A stretch of DNA of 64,000 bases, taken from assembly GCA_020310875.1 (NCBI GenBank), contig CM035413.1, forward strand, positions 166,006,806 through 166,070,805, written 5' to 3'. The position numbers were made by a program, and so were the translations under genes. This document shows, one piece after another, positions 46,672-59,660 of this stretch. Positions within the stretch are counted from its first letter, which is position 1, and each line of letters opens with the position of its first letter. The notes below the pieces were generated by a model. That model ran no database searches and was not told where the DNA came from. It worked only from the letters and a program-made list of their open reading frames with translations. The DNA is from Ceratopteris richardii (Eukaryota > Streptophyta > Polypodiopsida > Polypodiales > Pteridaceae).

Positions 46672-47775
46672 TGTTGGGAGTGATGGTTGGATGCACTCAG
46701 GAAATGAGTTGGTGCTGCTATACCTGCTTCACACCTGCCCTCCTTTGATTCCAGAAATGCTTAGTACACACCTTGAGCTTTCAAATGATACCAAGAAAGC
46801 ATATATGTACTTTGCAAATGATTTGTGTAATGACCAAATCAAAACAGACAACTTTGCACTTCACAAATTCTAGAAAACTTGCTATTTCTATAATGATACC
46901 TGCTCAGTGTTATGCTCAGTGTGACCAGCACACTTGAAATTGAAACAATTCCTTTTGAGGGTATTAAAGTACCTTAATAAGCTACCATTTGCAAGTGGAA
47001 TGAGCAGAAATGATAAACCACATCCAGAGAAATTGATTTAGCAAAATTATGATTACCCCCGACTTTTTAGGAGAGTTGCAGAGATAGACCAGAGGTGACT
47101 TCGAAGCCGATTTCTTGAAAATGGCTGAATGAAATCTTCTGAAATTTTGTATGCTTGTAGAAGACCTTGAGCTGGTTCCAAGGAGTTATTAAACTCTTGA
47201 TTTGGTTCAGTGAGCACTGAGAAATGCACCTTGGAAGTTGACAGACTTGAAGTAGAAAACACAGAGAACCAGATATGATGAATGTGTATATATCTATTGA
47301 TTGATATGATTATACAAGCTCATTAGCATGACAAGCATAGCTAATTGAGGTGTGGTGGTGTAGGCTATGGAGTAGCACTAACACACACACAGTTACAACA
47401 ATACAATGCCTCGGGGAGTGAGCTGAAGTGACAGGACTTACCGCGAGTTTTTTCTCTCCATTTTTATATGGATTGGAAGTTGATTTGAATTTCAAATTCA
47501 AACTAAGGCTCCCTAGAATCTCTCCTCTAAAAAGTAGGGAGATATTCTCTCCACTAAATCATTCTCTTTTCCACGACTAATGAAGTAGGTAAGTGACTAA
47601 AGTGATTACATATAGATGCCAAGTCATATAGACTTTTACAAAGGGGTAAAGAGGTAAGAACATCTAAGCATATGTTCATATGAACCTTGCTTCAAGTGAA
47701 GCCTTGATAAAGTTTTGTCCAAGCTAGTCTTCCATGATTCCAAGCCAATGTGTGAAGGCTTGATATGCACCAACA
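46672..47775 (-). repeat. 3' LTR of element D
   Basis: On the plus strand it reads TGTTGGGAGTG...GCACCAACA. It is related to solo LTR K at 19,310-20,418. Confidence 0.95.
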
Positions 47776-47816
47776 GCTCCCCCTCAAGCCAAACACTTTG
47801 GCTTAAGTCTTCATCT

Positions 47817-50800
47817 TCATTCTTCAATTACTTCCTGCAATCCAATCATAGATTTGAATCTGCATAGCTTGTTTCCATCTAATGCCTTTGTAAGTAAATC
47901 TGCACATTGCATATTAGGAGACACATAAGTCAATTGTATATCTATTCTTAGCAACTTCTCCCTCACATAGTGGTAATGAACCTCTATGTGTTTGGTTCTG
48001 GCATGATATATAGGATTAGCTGCAAGGTGAAGAGAGCTAGTGTTATCTCCAAAAATAATTGGTGGCCTTGTATATAGGCCTAACTCTGTATATAGAAGCT
48101 TCAACCAGATAGCTTCTTGAGTGGCATTGGCAAGCCCTCTATACTCTGCTTCAGTGGATGACAATGCCACTGTAGGTTGTTTCTTAGCTGACCAAGAAAT
48201 AGGCTTATCTCCTGCAAAACAAATGTATCCTGAGGTGCTTCTCCTATCATCCTTGCATCCTCCCCAATCTGCATCTGAGTAAACTTTAATGTCAATATCT
48301 GATGTATAAGGAAAGTACAAACCATGACTTTGAGTTCCCTTCAGATACTTCAAGATCTTCTTTGCTGCCTCTAGGTGAGGTACCCTTGGTTTGTGCATGA
48401 ATTGACTAAGCACACTAACTCCATATGCTATGTCAATTCTTGTCAAGGTAGCATAGTTCAAACTACCTACCATACTTTGATACCCTGTGATGTCTTGGAC
48501 TTCTTCTCCTTCATGAGCACTTAGCTTTAGGTTGACCTCCATTGGAGTAGTAGATACCTTAGCATCCTGCAAACCAAACTTCTTGACCATATCCTGCACA
48601 TACTTCTTTTGAGTGATATATATACCTGAGTTGGTGTAGACTAACTCAAGACCTAAGAAGTACTTCAATAATCCAAGATCACTAATCTTGAATTCTTTCA
48701 TCATCTGTCCTTTGATGTGCCTAATCCCATTGACATCATTGCCTGTAATGATGATGTCATCAACATAAACACACAAGTAGATTACCTCTGTACTACTTCT
48801 CTTTATGAACAGAGAAGTGTCTACTTTACTCATCACAAATCCTTGGTCTTGGAGGTAGGTTGTCAACCTGTAATTCCATGCTCTAGGTGCCTGCTTTAAA
48901 CCATACAGAGCCTTCTTCAATTTACAAACATAATGTACCTTTTTTGGATCTTCATAGCCAGGTGGTTGTGACATGTAGACTTCTTCAGATATCCATCCAT
49001 TCAAGAAAGCATTCTTGACATCTAATTGGTACATATTCCAATTCTTGGATGCAGCTACACTCACCAATATTCTGATAGTTGGCATCTTGGCCACAGGAGA
49101 AAATGTCTCCTCATAATCAATGCCTTGGGTTTGTGCAAAACCCTTGGCTACCAACCTAGCTTTGTACCTGTTTATTGTTCCATCTGAATTCTTATTTAGT
49201 TTGTAGATCCATCTGGATCCTATTACCTTCATAGAGTCTTTCTTGGGTACCAAGTCCCAAGTATCACTTTCCTTGAGAGCTTCCATCTCTTCATCCATGG
49301 CTTCTTTCCATTCTGGTTTGGTAATTGCTTCTTCATAGGTACCTGGTTCTTCATTCAACAAGTCCTTTGCAAGATATACAGAATGTTTAGTTACAAGTGA
49401 TGTGTCATACCCAAATCTGATAGGCTTCTTCTTTTCTCTCTGAGATCTCCTCATTGCTTGGGTTGAGGATTCTGGTTTATCTTCTAGTTGCTTCATCTTC
49501 ATCTTCCCTTTGGATTTCCAAGCCTTGAACTCTTCAAGGTTTATTGTATCATCATCATCTGAGCTTGAATCTTCTTGCTGAATTGGTTCCTCCTTGGTGA
49601 GCTTTGGGAAATCTTCTTCCATGTCATAGGGTAGACTCACTTTCCTGCATTCATTCTCATACCATGAGTCATTCTCATCCAAGATGACATCTCTGCTTAC
49701 CTTGAAACCTTTGTTTGTTGGGTTGTAGAATCTGTATCCCTTTTGGTTCAAATCATAGCCAATGAAGATACATTTTTCAGCCTTAGGATCTAGCTTTCCC
49801 CTTACCTGTGAGGGAATATGCACATATGCTATACAACCAAAGATTTTGCAATGGTCCAAAGAGGGTCTCTTACCATGCCAAGCTTCATATGGTGTCATGC
49901 CATCAAGTGATTTGGATGGCAACCTATTGATGAGATAGGTGGCAGTGGATACACTCTCTGCCCAAAGATAATTTGGCAACTTCTTTTCATTAAGCATAGA
50001 CCTAGCTATTTCTACAATGATTCTATTCCTTCTTTCAGCTACCCCATTTTGTTCAGGTGAGTACCTTGTAGTAATCTCCCTTTTGATGCCTCTTTCCTAC
50101 AAGAAATCTTCAAACTCATTGGAGAAGTACTCTCCTCCACCATCTGACCTTAGCCTCTTCAAGCTTCTTCCTGTTTGATTTTCAACAAGTGCAAGATACC
50201 TCTTGAAACAATTAAACACTTCATCTTTATGCTTCATAAGGTATAAAATGGTCCACCTGCTATAATCATCAATGAAGGACACATAATACCTTGAACCTGA
50301 AATGGAAGGATCCTTGCTAGGTCCCCAAACATCTGTGTGTACCAAGTCTAGGTAGTCTTCATGCATGAAACCTTTCCTTGAATAGGGTAACCTGTGAGAC
50401 TTACCAAATTGACATGATCCACACTTGTAGATCATGTGTTGCTTGGACACATTAGGTATCCCAAGCACACATTGATCCCTGCACATTTGCTTTAGGGTTC
50501 TTTCACCTATGTGCCCTAATCTCTTGTGCCATATTTCTAACTTTGAAAGTGTCTGATCCTTGTAATTATACAAAGCAATGTTCTTGGTGTCTTCTAGCTC
50601 AAATGTAAATAATCTACCTGATTTCTCCCCTTTGGCTATCCTTCTGAATCCATGCTTTGGGTCCTCCACATATGCTCCATGTTGTGTGAATCTGACCTGC
50701 AAACCTTTCTCCACAATCTGACCAACACTCATTAGATTCTTGGTGATGGTTGGTACATAGAGTACCCTGCTCAATAGGTTCTGGTTACCATCACATGTCT

Positions 50801-52043
50801 TCACATTTCCAATCTTAACAACAGAATGTTTAGTGTCATCACCTGTTTGTACCTGATGTTTGCCCTTGGGCTCTTCCAAATCAGAAAGGAGTGCCACATT
50901 GCCAGCTACATGGTTAGAACATCCTGAGTCAATATAAAATAAATGATCATCATTTGTACCTGCCTTGGAGGTCATATTCATGATCAATAGGGAGTCTTCT
51001 TGCTCCTCTGTGTAGTTGTTGTAGTCTCTTCTATTTTTGAATCCACCTTGGTAATTACCATTGTGGTTGTTGTTGTAATTGTTGTTGTATTGATTGTTGT
51101 ATCCATTGTAGCTTTGGTGTTGATTGAATCTGCCTCTCCCTTGAGAGTATCCACCTCTTGAGTAGCCTCTTCCTCTCTGATTCTTGTAGTTCTTGTAGCA
51201 TTCATCTGTGGTATGGTTTGACAATCCACAAATGTTGCATGGTGATGAGTTGTAGGGTCTCCCCCTACCTGACTTACCTCCTCTGCCTCTTCCTCTAGAT
51301 GACCTACCTCTCCCTGCATAATTAGCTTGAGAGGTAGAGCCTTCTTCATCCTGTTTCTTCCCTTTACCTTTATCTTTAACTTTCTTATCAGTATAGAGAG
51401 CAGAGGGGTTGTTACCTTTTGATTGATCTCCTGCCTTTGTAAACTTTGCTTCATGTGTGAATAGTTGGCCCATAAGTGTTGTGAGATCTGGGGTATGCAT
51501 GTCCATATAGAGGTCCATTGCAGTGGTGAAACTTTCCCACTTATCATCTGCCTTGAGTCCATTTGTTACTTGCTTGACTATTTGCTCCTCTTCAATCTCC
51601 TCTCCAATGCTTGCTAGTTGGTCTGCCACATCTTTAATCTTAGTCACATACTCTGAGACTGGTTGCTTGGGCTGCTTCCTAAGGGTTGTGAATTCAATCC
51701 ACAGTTGATTCTTCCTAGCCCTTGTGTTGGAAGAAAAGTAGTTTGACAAGGTTTCCCAAGTCTCTTGGGAAGTCTTACAATTCCTTACATGAGGTAAAAG
51801 AAAATCAGATATAGAGTTTAAGAGATAAGACCTTGCCAAAGCATCTTTTGCACACCATTGGTTGAGTCTTTCATGTTCATCCTTTGTGGGTAGTCCTCTA
51901 GTCTTGAATGAGGGCAATTCCTCATCTCCTGATATGTATCCAAATAAACTTCTGCCTTGTAGATAGGTCTTCATTCTCAATGACCAAGCTTGGTAGTTGT
52001 TCCTGTCCAATTTGTCAATGAATGAAGGGAATCCATCACCCAT
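47817..52043 (-). pseudogene. Copia gag-pol polyprotein of element D (one stop codon)
   Basis: Reads down the minus strand from the ATG at 52,041-52,043 (MGDGFPSFIDKLDRNNYQAW). The open frame extends upstream into the LTR, but this start is next to the primer site and aligns with B's. 1,409 codons in all. Order: UBN2 gag; zinc knuckle CNICGLSNHTTDECY near 51,225; protease FYIDSGCSNH near 50,930; pre-integrase IWHKRLGH; integrase HTDVWGP near 50,330 and RSDGGGEYFS near 50,140; TAG at 50,097-50,099; [11 protein letters not shown]; reverse transcriptase [11 protein letters not shown] near 49,005 and YVDDIIITG near 48,760; RNase [17 protein letters not shown] and HARTKHIEV. At the stop the related B protein has Gln. 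Apart from that one codon everything looks complete. Confidence 0.95.
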
Positions 52044-52056
52044 GTTTACCTTCTTT

Positions 52057-52068
52057 GCTCTGATACCA
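52057..52068 (-). other. Primer-binding site of element D
   Basis: Minus-strand TGGTATCAGAGC, one base inside the 5' LTR. Confidence 0.92.
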
Positions 52069-52069
52069 C

Positions 52070-53173
52070 TGTTGGGAGTGATGGTTGGATGCACTCAAGA
52101 AATGAGTTGGTGCTGCTATACCTGCTTCACACCTGCCCTCCTTTGATTCCAGAAATGCTTAGTACACACCTTGAGCTTTCAAATGATACCAAGAAAGCAT
52201 ATATGTACTTTGCAAATGATTTGTGTAATGACCAAATCAAAACAGACAACTTTGCACTTCACAAATTCTAGAAAACTTGCTATTTCTGTAATGATACCTG
52301 CTCAGTGTTATGCTCAGTGTGACCAGCACACTTGAAATTGAAACAATTCCTTTTGAGGGTATTAAAGTACCTTAATGAGCTACCATTTGCAAGTGGAATG
52401 AGCAGAAATGATAAACCACATCCAGAGAAATTGATTTAGCAAAATTATGATTACCCCCGACTTTTTAGGAGAGTTGTAGAGATAGACCAGAGGTGACTTC
52501 GAAGCCGATTTCTTGAAAATGGCTGAATGAAATCTTCTGAAATTTTGTATGCTTGTAGAAGACCTTGAGTTGGTTCCAACGAGTTATTAAACTCTTGATT
52601 TGGTTCAGTGAGCACTGAGAAATGCACCTTGGAAGTTGACAGACTTGAAGTAGAAAACACAGAGAACCAGATATGATGAATGTGTATATATCTATTGATT
52701 GATATGATTATACAAGCTCATTAGCATGACAAGCATAGCTAATTGAGGTGTGGTGGTGTAGGCTATGGAGTAGCACTAACACACACACAGTTACAACAAT
52801 ACAATGCCTCGGGGAGTGAGCTGAAGTGACAGGACTTACCGCGAGTTTTTTCTCTCCATTTTTATATGGATTGGAAGTTGATTTGAATTTCAAATTCAAA
52901 CTAAGGCTCCCTAGAATCTCTCCTCTAAAAAGTAGGGAGATATTCTCTCTACTAAATCATTCTCTTTTCCACGACTAATGAAGTAGGTAAGTGACTAAAG
53001 TGATTACATATAGATGCCAAGTCATATAGACTTTTACAAAGGGGTAAAGAGGTAAGAACATCTAAGCATATGTTCATATGAACCTTGCTTCAAGTGAAGC
53101 CTTGATAAAGTTTTGTCCAAGCTAGTCTTCCATGATTCCAAGCCAATGTGTGAAGGCTTGATATGCACCAACA
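52070..53173 (-). repeat. 5' LTR of element D
   Basis: 1,104 bp, the same length as the 3' copy and differing from it at about seven bases. Confidence 0.95.
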
Positions 53174-54010
53174 ATACATAATGCACATGCATATGCATAC
53201 ATAATGCACATGCATATGCATACATAATGCACATGCATATGCATACATAATGCACATGCATATGCATACATAATGCACATGCATATGCATACATAATGCA
53301 CATGCATATGCATACATACATGCATACACACACATACACATGCATACACACATACACACATACACACATACACATAGACACATAGACACATAGACACATA
53401 GACACATAGACACATAGACACATAGACACGTATACGCACACATATACACACACATATACACACATATATGCGTGCACACACACATAGAGAGACATACACA
53501 CACATTTACATACATGCATACATATGCATACATACATACTTACATGCATACACACATATATGCATACATAATGCACATGCATATGCATAGATACATGCAT
53601 ACACATACACACACATAGACACATACACACACACATATGCATACATATGCATACATAATGCACATGCATACACGTACACACACATAGCTACATACATACA
53701 CATAGACACATACACACACATAGACACACACACATACACACACATACACACGCATATGCATACATACATGCTTACATGCATACACACATACACACAGATC
53801 CATATACACACATAGACACAAACACAAACACATACACATGCATGCATACATATGCATACATACATACATACTTACATGCATATACACACATGCATACATT
53901 TGCATACATAATGCACATGCATATGCATACATACATGTTTACATGCATACACACACTCACATATACACCATACACATATACACACATACATATGTACACG
54001 TATATATATT
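53174..54010. repeat. Microsatellite in CACTA-1 intron 1, right part
   Basis: Continuation of the ATGCATAC/ACACAT array after D, up to the pyrimidine-rich stretch and acceptor site (TATATGTTAG, 54,031-54,040) of the next Ptta exon. Confidence 0.95.
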
Positions 54011-55120
54011 GATTTCTAACCCATTTGTTTTATATGTTAGGTATTATAGATCCTAGTAGAGAGAGAAAGGTGAAACTCACTCTCATAAAAGGTCTTATGA
54101 GAGCAAGAGTTCCGTCTGATACTCTAGGGGTCATCATGCATGAGTACTCAGAGATGCTTGATGATGAGTTGGATTATACAATCCAAATGCTTACCCAACG
54201 ATCAGAGGAGATTGTGGCTCCACATGCAAGAAGACAACTATCTGCTCATAGGTATGTTTTTTTCATAAAATTTTTTAATGATATTATAACACATATTTTT
54301 ATCTATCTATTTACAGGACACCTATACCACCTCCAGATCATGATAGCATAGCAAAGTTGCCTATGAGGACATGCATAGGCACCTTAGGGCTAGAGTGTGA
54401 TATAGAGCCAGAGGGGAACATTGTGTACATAGGGAATGGATTGGAGTTCAAGAGAAGAATGCGGGCATTATGCGACTCTTACTTGCGCCTTGTCCACTTA
54501 CAGTGGAGGTAAGTATAAATGTTACATATACATTGAAATAAATATCTTATGTTTTATTTACATGATTTTTTTAATTTTTGTAGTGAGCATGATGAGAGGG
54601 ATAAAAATTACGTACTTAGTTCACTTGAGACAGAGTTTGGGACAGGATGGTCGCATAAGTGGTGTCTAAAAGAGATGCGGACACTTATGGCTCATCGTCA
54701 CGATAATGCACGGTACGCATTGCATTTATGTATATATATGTGGATATGAGTATGTGTGTTTATGTATGTATGTATATGAGAGAGAGAGAGAGAGAAAAGA
54801 GTGAGACTAGATATGCATATATACACATATGCATACTAACACATGTATACATATATCACACATATGCACACGCATACATATACATGAAATACATATATAT
54901 GCATACTAACATATGTAATTTGCTCCTCGAAGATAAAGCTATATATAAAATAATTAGGCATACCCCCGAGCTTCATGTTCTAACTGAAAAGAACATGATT
55001 TCATCTCTCTAGTAGGATTCACCGTTATTCAAGTTGAATAAAAAATCTATTATCTGATATCCATTCAGAAGCTTCAAGTTATTGATCGATAACTAGGGTA
55101 GAATTTACTATCTAATCTGC

Positions 55121-57720
55121 TCATATGTTTTCGTTATTGCCATCATTTTGGTAAGACATCAATATAGTCTCATCTTCGTTATCCTTATTGATTTCATTTA
55201 TTTCTTCTGTTGTTAAATCTGTGTTCTCATAAGTCACATCATCTATTGATGGATTAATATTGATTTCTGGTAATTCCTCTTCCTCATCAGTAGAATTAAC
55301 ATGTAGAGAATTATCCTCTTCATCAAAAAGATTAGTATCATTATCACGTATAATCATTCTAATTTCTCTTTCAGATGTTGATGTATCACTATCTGATGCT
55401 AAATCATCAAGAGGACTTTCTTCGATCTCTCTGACAATAAACTGTTCAAACAATGACCTACCTCTAGGTTGAACATGAATGACTTGCCACCAAGGGTGAG
55501 CATCTGGGTTTTTATAAAAAAATGCTTTTTCAATATGCCTAGGAAGAATATATGGTTCTTTAGTAGATCACATTACCTTGGAAGAATCAATTGCCCAAAA
55601 CCCAGATAATTCCTTTCTTAATGTGGAATTACTACCTTTATACTCGGCTCGAAACCCATCAACCTTCAAAATGACCTATCAAAATATATAAAAACAAAAA
55701 AACATTATTAGGTGCTTAAAAAAATAACTAACCCTGTCATAAAAATGTAAACTTTTTTCTACTTGTTTGAATGTACGAAATGAAAGTTCGTAGATACCAA
55801 TAATAGTTCCTACATAACCAAGTTCGCCATCTATAAGGTTCGTGTCTTTTGAGCTAGCACGTGATATTTGCTTAAAAGAAGCAACAATACTAGAATCCTC
55901 TGTTTTACATAAAGAATCAATGGCTTTGATTCTAATATGCTGTCCAAAATCCCACATATTAGTGAACATTCGAGCGTGCAAAAGAAATTCAATTAGTAAA
56001 TAAAAACTAATATACATATATGAAAAAAATAAAATATTATTAAAATAAAATTACCTTTCGTTCACAACCTATCATTAAATCTCTCTGCTCATCTGAGATT
56101 TTCATTATTTGCATTGGCGCATTGCAAACGACTATATAGCCAATCGGTGAAAGAAGATATATCTGTAATCTCATTATTATGGAGATTACATTTATATCTT
56201 TTGTTTTTTCGCCTTTTACTTCGGAGATTTTGAAGTTCCTGTTGTACTCGCTAAGGAATGCTTGCATGCATTCGCTATTATATGCTACAAAAGTAGAAAC
56301 ATCATTTTTTTCTTGAAATGTAAATAAGAATGGAACTCCCTTACCTGATAATACCTCATCTGTTATTTTTGAATAAGGCTCGTTGGTCCATGCACGTGGA
56401 GCTTCTTCATGAACTCTTTCAAGGTACTCACTAACGTAATACATGCACTCTTCAAGCATCCAACCCTTTGCCATGGATCCTTCTGGTTTCGCTCTTTGTC
56501 GCACATAACCTTTTAATATTCCCATAAATTGCTCGACCCAAAACATCTATCGAGTGTTGACAACACGTGCAATCTCTATTTCATCTACTAGATGGACTAA
56601 TAAATGAACCTGAATATCAAAAAATGAAGTAGAAAGTTCTTTCTCCATCAAACATAGTAGCTCTTTGCATTCACGTTTTTTTTGTGGGATCGAGTTTTTG
56701 TCAATATCTTTGGATGTAATCCATCTATACATATCATTAAAAAAATTATAAAGAATTTAATTAAAAAATAAAAGATATCCAATATTCATACATATTAAAT
56801 ATAAAAGTATCATAATTACCTTATAAGTGATCCAAGACGATAGATCACATCTCGTACTCCTTTTGTTGTACATCCATTGATAACCAAAGGTAAAATATGT
56901 TTCAAAAAGTTATGCCAGTCATGGGTCTTTAACCCAGATAAGCTCTTATCATCCATAGTAAACATGTTTTGAAAAGATGCTCCATATCCTGTAGGAGTCT
57001 TAATCGATTGAATTCTATTGTTGATAGTCTGTATCTCTTTTGTTGTAAGTACCCAACGAGCAGGTGCATAAGTCGTTGCCTGTCGATGTCTATCAAAAAC
57101 TGGCCATAACTTTGGTTTTGATTTTTGATCTTTCAAATCATTCCTTGATGCTGTGGTATCTTTTAGTCCAAGAAGATGCTGCCATAGAGAATAACCAATA
57201 TTCATGAATATATGCATAGGATCAAGAAGATGACATACTTTTAACTCTTTCCAATACTCCAAAGAATACCATATTGATATGTTCTCTGCGAGTGCCAATT
57301 TTCCTTTACATCTCTTCACATACTCATTATCTTCATCATCACTGAAGATTTTTGATTCTGGATCTATTAGAGGTCCATCTATCCATTTTTTATACCAATC
57401 CATAGGCGTCATAGGTTTTGGACACTGACCTATTTCAAGCTTTCCATTAAAATGTATCGCTTCTCTTTTAGATCTTAATGGATGATCATCAAGCAAGAAT
57501 CATCGATATCGAAGATAAATATTTTTGTTGAGATTCTTACTATAGATAGATCTCAACCAATCACCACAATATGGACAAGCTTTATAACCCTTAGTAGATA
57601 TTCCTGCATCATGAAAATGATAAAAATATAATTAGATTAAATCATATTTATTTACATGCATATTGAATAAAAAAATTACATCAATACCTGTTACATGGCT
57701 TGCCATTGTGCCTACATGAC
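55121..57720 (-). pseudogene. CACTA TNP2-type transposase, main part
   Basis: Reads down the minus strand. Exons inferred: about 57,720-57,685; 57,603-56,820; 56,724-56,055; about 55,995-55,737; about 55,677-55,121. The second exon opens with a zinc motif (GYKACPYCGDW), then the Transposase_21 region including LLDPMHIFMNIGYSLWQHLL and a LSGLKTHDWHNFLKHILPLV string. The third holds DUF4218 (FMGILKGYVRQRAKPEGSMA). The fourth and fifth hold DUF4216-like sequence (ELGYVGTIIGIYELSFRTF, HPWWQVIHVQPRG) and an acidic Asp/Glu tail. In-frame stops: TGA near 57,498, TAG at 56,547-56,549 and TGA near 55,567. TNP2 is the CACTA transposase that cuts and joins the ends. This copy cannot make it. Confidence 0.82.
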
Positions 57721-59323
57721 AAAGGTAATACAAGATGTTGAACCTTCTTGTTTTGAAGATGCAATTGGTAATGCAGATTGGGAAAAAGCTATGGATGAGG
57801 AGATGGATACACTTTATGAAAATGATACATGGAAGCTGGTTCCATTGCCGCAAGGAAAGAAATCCATAGGTTGTAAATGGGTTTACAAGGTAAAGCATAA
57901 TGTTGATGGTAGCATAAGCAGGTATAAAGCACGATTGGTAGCTAAAGGATATGCACAGACATATGGCATTGATTATGAGGAAACATTCAGCCTTGTAGCT
58001 AAAATGTCTACTGTTAGGACACTTGTTGCATTAGCTACAGCAAAAGGATGGACTTTGCATCAGATGGATGTGAAGAATGCTTTCCTACATGGTGAGTTAC
58101 AGGAAGAAGTATATATGGACTAGCCACAAGGATATGAAGATTCAAAGCATCCAGAATATGTTTGCAGGTTGCAAAAGGCTTTGTATGGGCTGAAGCAGGC
58201 TCCGCGTGCATGGCATGCAAGGATTGCTGATTACTTAACCAGCATTGGGTTTTCTATGTGTGATGCAGATCACTCACTATATGCAAGGAAGACTGATGAT
58301 GGCATCACTATTGTGGCTATTTACGTTGATGATCTGATTGTAGGTGGTGATAATGAAGAAAGCATCAAAGAGGTAAAGAAACTTCTTATGCAGGAATTCA
58401 ACATGAAAGATCTTGGTGTGCTGTGCTATTTCTTGGGCATTGAGTTTATACATACAGAAACATGTATATGGATGTCGCAAAGGCAATATGCCTTGAATAT
58501 GCTGCAAAAGTATGATATGGCTGATTGTAAGCCAATTTCTATGCCTTTAGATCAAAATTTGAAATTGGATACTACATCAGGTGAAGCATTGGAAAATGCT
58601 ACTATGTACAGGAAAATTGTGGGAAGTCTTATATATCTTACAATTACAAGGCCTAATTTAAGCTACATTGTTGGACTTGAAAGTCAGTTTATGCAGGTTC
58701 CCAGGAAGCCACATTTGGATGCTCTGAGGCGCACTCTACGTTATGTGAATGCTACTTTGGATTATGCATTGTTTTATGAAGCTGGTGTAGATTTGCAGGT
58801 TCATGGATACACCAATGTAGATTGGGCTGGTAGTACTCCAGATAGAAGATCTACTAGTGGCTTTCTTTTCTCACTTGGAGGTGCAGCTATTACATGGAGC
58901 AGTAAGAAGCAACCCACTGTTGCTTTGTCGAGTACAGAGGCTGAGTATAGAGGTGCTGCAATGGCAGCATGTGAGGCATCATGGCTGGAGATGTTACTTG
59001 CAGATTTAGGTGTGGAAGTGCAAAAGCCTATCACTATCTATTTTGATAATGTTAGCAGCATACAATTAGCACAGAACCCTGTTTTCCATGCTAGAACAAA
59101 GCATATCGAGGTACATTATCACTTCATCAGAGAGAAGGTATTAGCAGGTGATATTGATCTTGTTTATGTGAGAACAGATGAGCAGGTTGCTGATATTTTC
59201 ACCAAAGCACTTGGAGCTGAGAAGTTGAAGAAGTTTCGGAAGATGCTTGGATTACAGGATATGGCGTTGAGCTTGAGGGGGAGTGTTGAGATATCAAGCT
59301 CAACATGTGATGATCCAGGATGA
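57716..59323 (+). pseudogene. Copia reverse transcriptase/RNase H of element J
   Basis: One frame broken by a single TAG at 58,121-58,123. Reverse transcriptase: [60 protein letters not shown], then stop, then [15 protein letters not shown] and AIYVDDLIVGG (YVDD near 58,323). RNase [53 protein letters not shown] and VADIFTKALGAEK. The last codons run past the LTR start to 59,323. It differs clearly from B-E and G, so it is another copia family. The stop replaces the first residue of a usual (Q/E)QP motif. Confidence 0.92.
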
Positions 59324-59660
59324 CACGTACCAGTTTTTCGTTTCTCTGACATGTATAGTGGTCATGCCGGTATATATCAGGGATACTTGATTGAGCTTTA
59401 TTAGATTTATCTATCGAGAGTGATGGCACATTTGTTTCTTGCCAGCTCACTCATTCGCGGACATTAGGTTTTTTTCCTTATGTACTGGTCTTTATATATT
59501 GCACTTGTATTCTTTCTTTTAGGTCATTCTTGTACATTCCTTTTATGTAATAGAAGAAGAAGAAGATCATTCTTCCATGTCTCAATTTGTGTGTGTGCTT
59601 CTCCTTGAGAGTGAGAGTGTGTGTGTGAGCTCTCTTCCTTATCTCCTTTCTCGTGACAGT
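59284..59660 (+). repeat. 3' LTR of element J (right end tentative)
   Basis: Begins TGTTGAGATATC after the purine tract. It contains a TATATA-like box near 59,496 and TAATAGAAGAAG near 59,548. No second copy exists in the window for comparison. Confidence 0.6.

Larger units (their letters stand above)
46672..53173 (-). mobile_element. Copia element D (minus strand, target duplication ATACA)
   Basis: 6,502 bp. Two 1,104-bp LTRs, at 46,672-47,775 and 52,070-53,173, differ at only about seven positions by eye, the lowest LTR divergence in the window. ATACA is duplicated at 46,667-46,671 and 53,174-53,178. The primer site (minus strand) is at 52,057-52,068, and the purine tract (plus-strand GCTCCCCCTCAAG) follows the left LTR. 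Gag-pol has a single in-frame TAG. It is a young insertion in the same microsatellite as B but in the opposite orientation. Confidence 0.97.
57716..59660 (+). mobile_element. Copia element J, 5'-truncated, inside TNP2
   Basis: Starts abruptly in the copia polyprotein just before the reverse transcriptase (about 57,716) and continues through RNase H to a purine tract (CTTGAGGGGGAG) and an LTR starting TGTTGAGATATC at 59,284. No 5' LTR, gag, protease or integrase is present. TNP2-like minus-strand sequence lies on both sides. The LTR right end is uncertain. ...TCTCGTGACA near 59,657 is the best candidate by its inverted match to the start. Confidence 0.75.

Noticed and set aside
46691..46873. 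60-codon plus-strand ORF repeated in both LTRs of D (also 52,089-52,271) and, altered, in solo LTR K
   Set aside because: It is antisense to the element and inside LTR sequence. Similarity follows from LTR relatedness.
54571..54590. TTTTTGTAGTG as a possible CACTA right terminus
   Set aside because: Only eight bases match. It is better explained as the splice acceptor of the Ptta exon that starts at 54,584, and no subterminal repeats precede it.
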